From Leptodontidium sp. MPI-SDFR-AT-0119 (Eukaryota; Ascomycota; Leotiomycetes; Helotiales; Leptodontidiaceae): a stretch of 64,000 nt of DNA. The DNA lies in the NCBI GenBank assembly GCA_020726505.1, contig JAHLEZ010000008.1, positions 310,001 to 374,000 of the forward strand. Direction: 5' to 3'. A program made the position numbers and the translations under genes. Positions within the stretch are counted from its first letter, which is position 1. Every line of letters starts with the position of its first letter. The notes under the pieces were generated by a model, which worked only from the letters and a program-made list of their open reading frames with translations, did not search any database and had not been told where the DNA came from. Below, piece by piece: positions 62,005 through 64,000 of this stretch.

Positions 62005-64000
62005 ATTCCTACTCGTGACCTTGTCGACCGCGAGTTTGTGTTAGTTATTAAGTATATCTCTACCGTTAGTTACGCCATTAATTGTAATATTATTATACCG
62101 GGGGCTGTCTACTTTGAGAAAATGTTTAATAATAACTTGTTATTAGGCACAAAGATCTCTTGTAATAAAAAGGGGTACTTAAGTGACGAGCTCGTATTAG
62201 AGTGGCTTTAATACTTTGATTAATAAACTAATAGCCGTTAATAAGGCCCTTAGCGTCTCTTGATATTTAATGGCTATAGTAGTTATATGACTCACGAGTT
62301 TATCTCTAGGTATAAGTAATTAAAGATTATACCTTTTTATTTAATTGCTTACTTAATATATACTACATAACCACTTGACGTTACTTGTTTTTAGTCTAAA
62401 AAGCATTAGCATAGCCGAGCAATTAAAGATAAATTTAGAGACAGTTATAACCATTTTACTAAATATACCTTTCTTTAATACCTTCACTAAATTAGAGCCA
62501 AAACCTTTAAGAAAGAGACGATTTAGTTAGCCTTCAGGCGTACCGGCATATAGCCATTAAATGCGGATGTTATTATTAAAGCTTTTAAGCTTGCCTAGGA
62601 TACTTAAATAGGCGACAAAGACACTAGTGGACGGGTATATAACTATATCCCGGGTAATTTATCCAAGGTAATTAATATTCCTACATCTAACGAGCCTGTA
62701 CCACGTTAGATTCTAGCTAATAATTAGTTTTGGGAGGCTGAAATAGCGTTAAACGAAGAATACGATTATATCCCGTGGACTTAAAATAATAAGGCTTTCT
62801 ACGATAAGCCGGGGGACGGATTTGAGCTCCCATAGCTCCCACGTAACGGAAATATCGATAATACAAACGATTTAATAGCTCCACTCGCAAGCTCTCGTAT
62901 CGACGAATTACTTAATATTTAAGATTCAATAAAAGCAGCAACTACACAGCAACCTTCGCAACCTAGAGACGTAAAAGACTACGGGAATTATAGTATAGTA
63001 AATAATCCTCGTTATTACAGGAAAACGCCATTTTTTAGTACCTTATATAGAGCTAAAGGAATCAATACACACGCCGAATTTCTTAAGACTTACGAAGATA
63101 TATTATTATCTCTATTAAAGCGACTCTCTAATAAGAAGTTCCGTAAAGGCAGTACAATTAGTACGATTATAGCCGACGGCGCGACGCTGAGCGCCAAGAG
63201 CTTACTTTAACCGTTTTAAATAATACCTAGGGTAGTAAATCCCTTGTACTAAATGACGAAGATAGTACTAAGAGAGTCAAACCTCGCGGTAAGGACCGCG
63301 TAATCTTCTTTAGGGAAGGGTTACGAATTATCGGCGAAAGGAATAATACTGCCTAGGAGTCCAAACTTGCGAAGCTCTAAAGAAAGGCGAATATTACTAG
63401 ATATATATTAAGGTTAAAAGAGGAGAGAGTTACTAAAGCTTTAACTTAATAGTAAAAGAGAGAGGAGAAAGAAACTACCAAGGTTCCAAAAAGAATAAAA
63501 AAAGCTCGTATCCGCGAGGAGAAAGCTCAGGCTAAAATATAATATAAACTCGACAAAGATATAAAGTTACAGGCGTTAATTAGTACTAGAAAGAAGCCTA
63601 GGGGTCGGAAATCGACTACAATTAAAGGGGAAGAGGCCACACAATAAGAGCCTATTATGGCCGCATCTTAAAGGCTAATTCGCACTAGGAGACTAATACA
63701 AAAAGCGATTGAGATACCTAGCGATATAGAGCAAGAAGATGGCAGTAATATTAAGAGCCTTCTAGAGTCAGATTCGTCCGCTGATTCCGATTCCGACGTT
63801 AATTTAAGTAATAATAGTAGATTACGATAATTACAATTGAGGGGTATCTGAGTTAGTGTTTAGGTGTGCGATTATATAAGTGAGTACATCCCAAAACCTA
63901 CTTACTTTGTTTAATTATAAGACATAATATAACTTAACTAACGTTATCTAAGTTGTAATTAATATAGAATTTTATTCTGGATTTAATGGTCTACTTTATA
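62005..64000 (+). mobile_element. RIP-degraded DDE transposon (pogo/Tc1-mariner-like transposase remnant)
   Basis: Ignoring stops, the plus strand reads through a DDE_1-type transposase core: IIPGAVYFEKMFNNN, GYLSDELVLEWL (about 62178-62210), LIFNGYSSYMTHEF (about 62255-62300), IIPFYLIAYL followed by PLDV, then FRRTGI and PLNADVIIKAF. C-terminal low-complexity charged sequence continues to about 63830. Gln and Trp positions are replaced by TAA/TAG and CpA/TpG is depleted, the RIP signature. The 5' inverted terminal repeat was not identified and the 3' end may lie beyond the window. Inactive. Confidence 0.72.

Noticed and set aside
1..64000. tRNA genes, rRNA genes or CRISPR arrays
   Set aside because: None recognised by eye; CRISPR is not expected in a fungus. 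A covariance-model search would be needed to exclude tRNAs.

Overview
This is a window of nuclear DNA from a filamentous ascomycete (Pezizomycotina). The evidence is genes split by short 45-100 nt GT-AG introns, a Zn2Cys6 regulator, HET and 2EXR-type proteins, separate fungal FAS alpha and beta subunits, a multimodular NRPS, and flanking transposons full of TAA/TAG changes typical of RIP (repeat-induced point mutation). I cannot name the species from sequence alone.

Layout. 1-9.6 kb: RIP-degraded Ty3/gypsy retroelement DNA ending in a well-preserved 238-bp LTR (9607-9844). RIP-like DNA continues to about 10.85 kb, where base composition changes sharply. 11.4-13.4 kb: a six-exon Zn2Cys6 regulator (-). 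13.7-14.7 kb: a chimeric scar joining a HET/NB-ARC fragment to a 2EXR fragment. 14.8-16.0 kb: a RibD/DHFR-like reductase (-) and a small four-helix membrane protein (+). 16.4-56.2 kb: the core of the window, a secondary-metabolite cluster with FAS beta (-), divergent FAS alpha (+), cytochrome P450 (+), 14-TM MFS transporter (+), branched-chain-type aminotransferase (+) and a 5,662-aa four-module NRPS (+). 57.4-60.0 kb: a HET-domain gene (-). 61.2-62.0 kb: a conserved fungal hypothetical gene (-) broken at its 5' side by a RIP-degraded DDE transposon that runs to the window end.

How the genes fit together. FAS alpha + FAS beta + BCAT + P450 + MFS + four-module NRPS with a terminal condensation (CT) domain matches the logic of the HC-toxin and apicidin clusters. 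In that logic a dedicated FAS makes a decanoyl-type chain, oxidation and transamination turn it into a 2-amino-8-oxo-decanoate-like residue, and the NRPS joins it with three other amino acids and cyclises the product. The most likely product is therefore a cyclic tetrapeptide of the histone-deacetylase-inhibitor class. This is inference: the exact residues cannot be read from sequence. Departures from the described clusters include a second NRPS epimerase domain that has lost its catalytic histidine, a degenerate carrier-like tail after the CT domain, no amino-acid racemase or pyrroline reductase in the window, a Zn2Cys6 protein as the nearest regulator instead of a bANK factor, and a near-identical 15-bp promoter element upstream of the P450 and NRPS.

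All exon boundaries were read by eye from splice consensus and frame continuity. For the main cluster genes every junction keeps frame and restores family-typical sequence.
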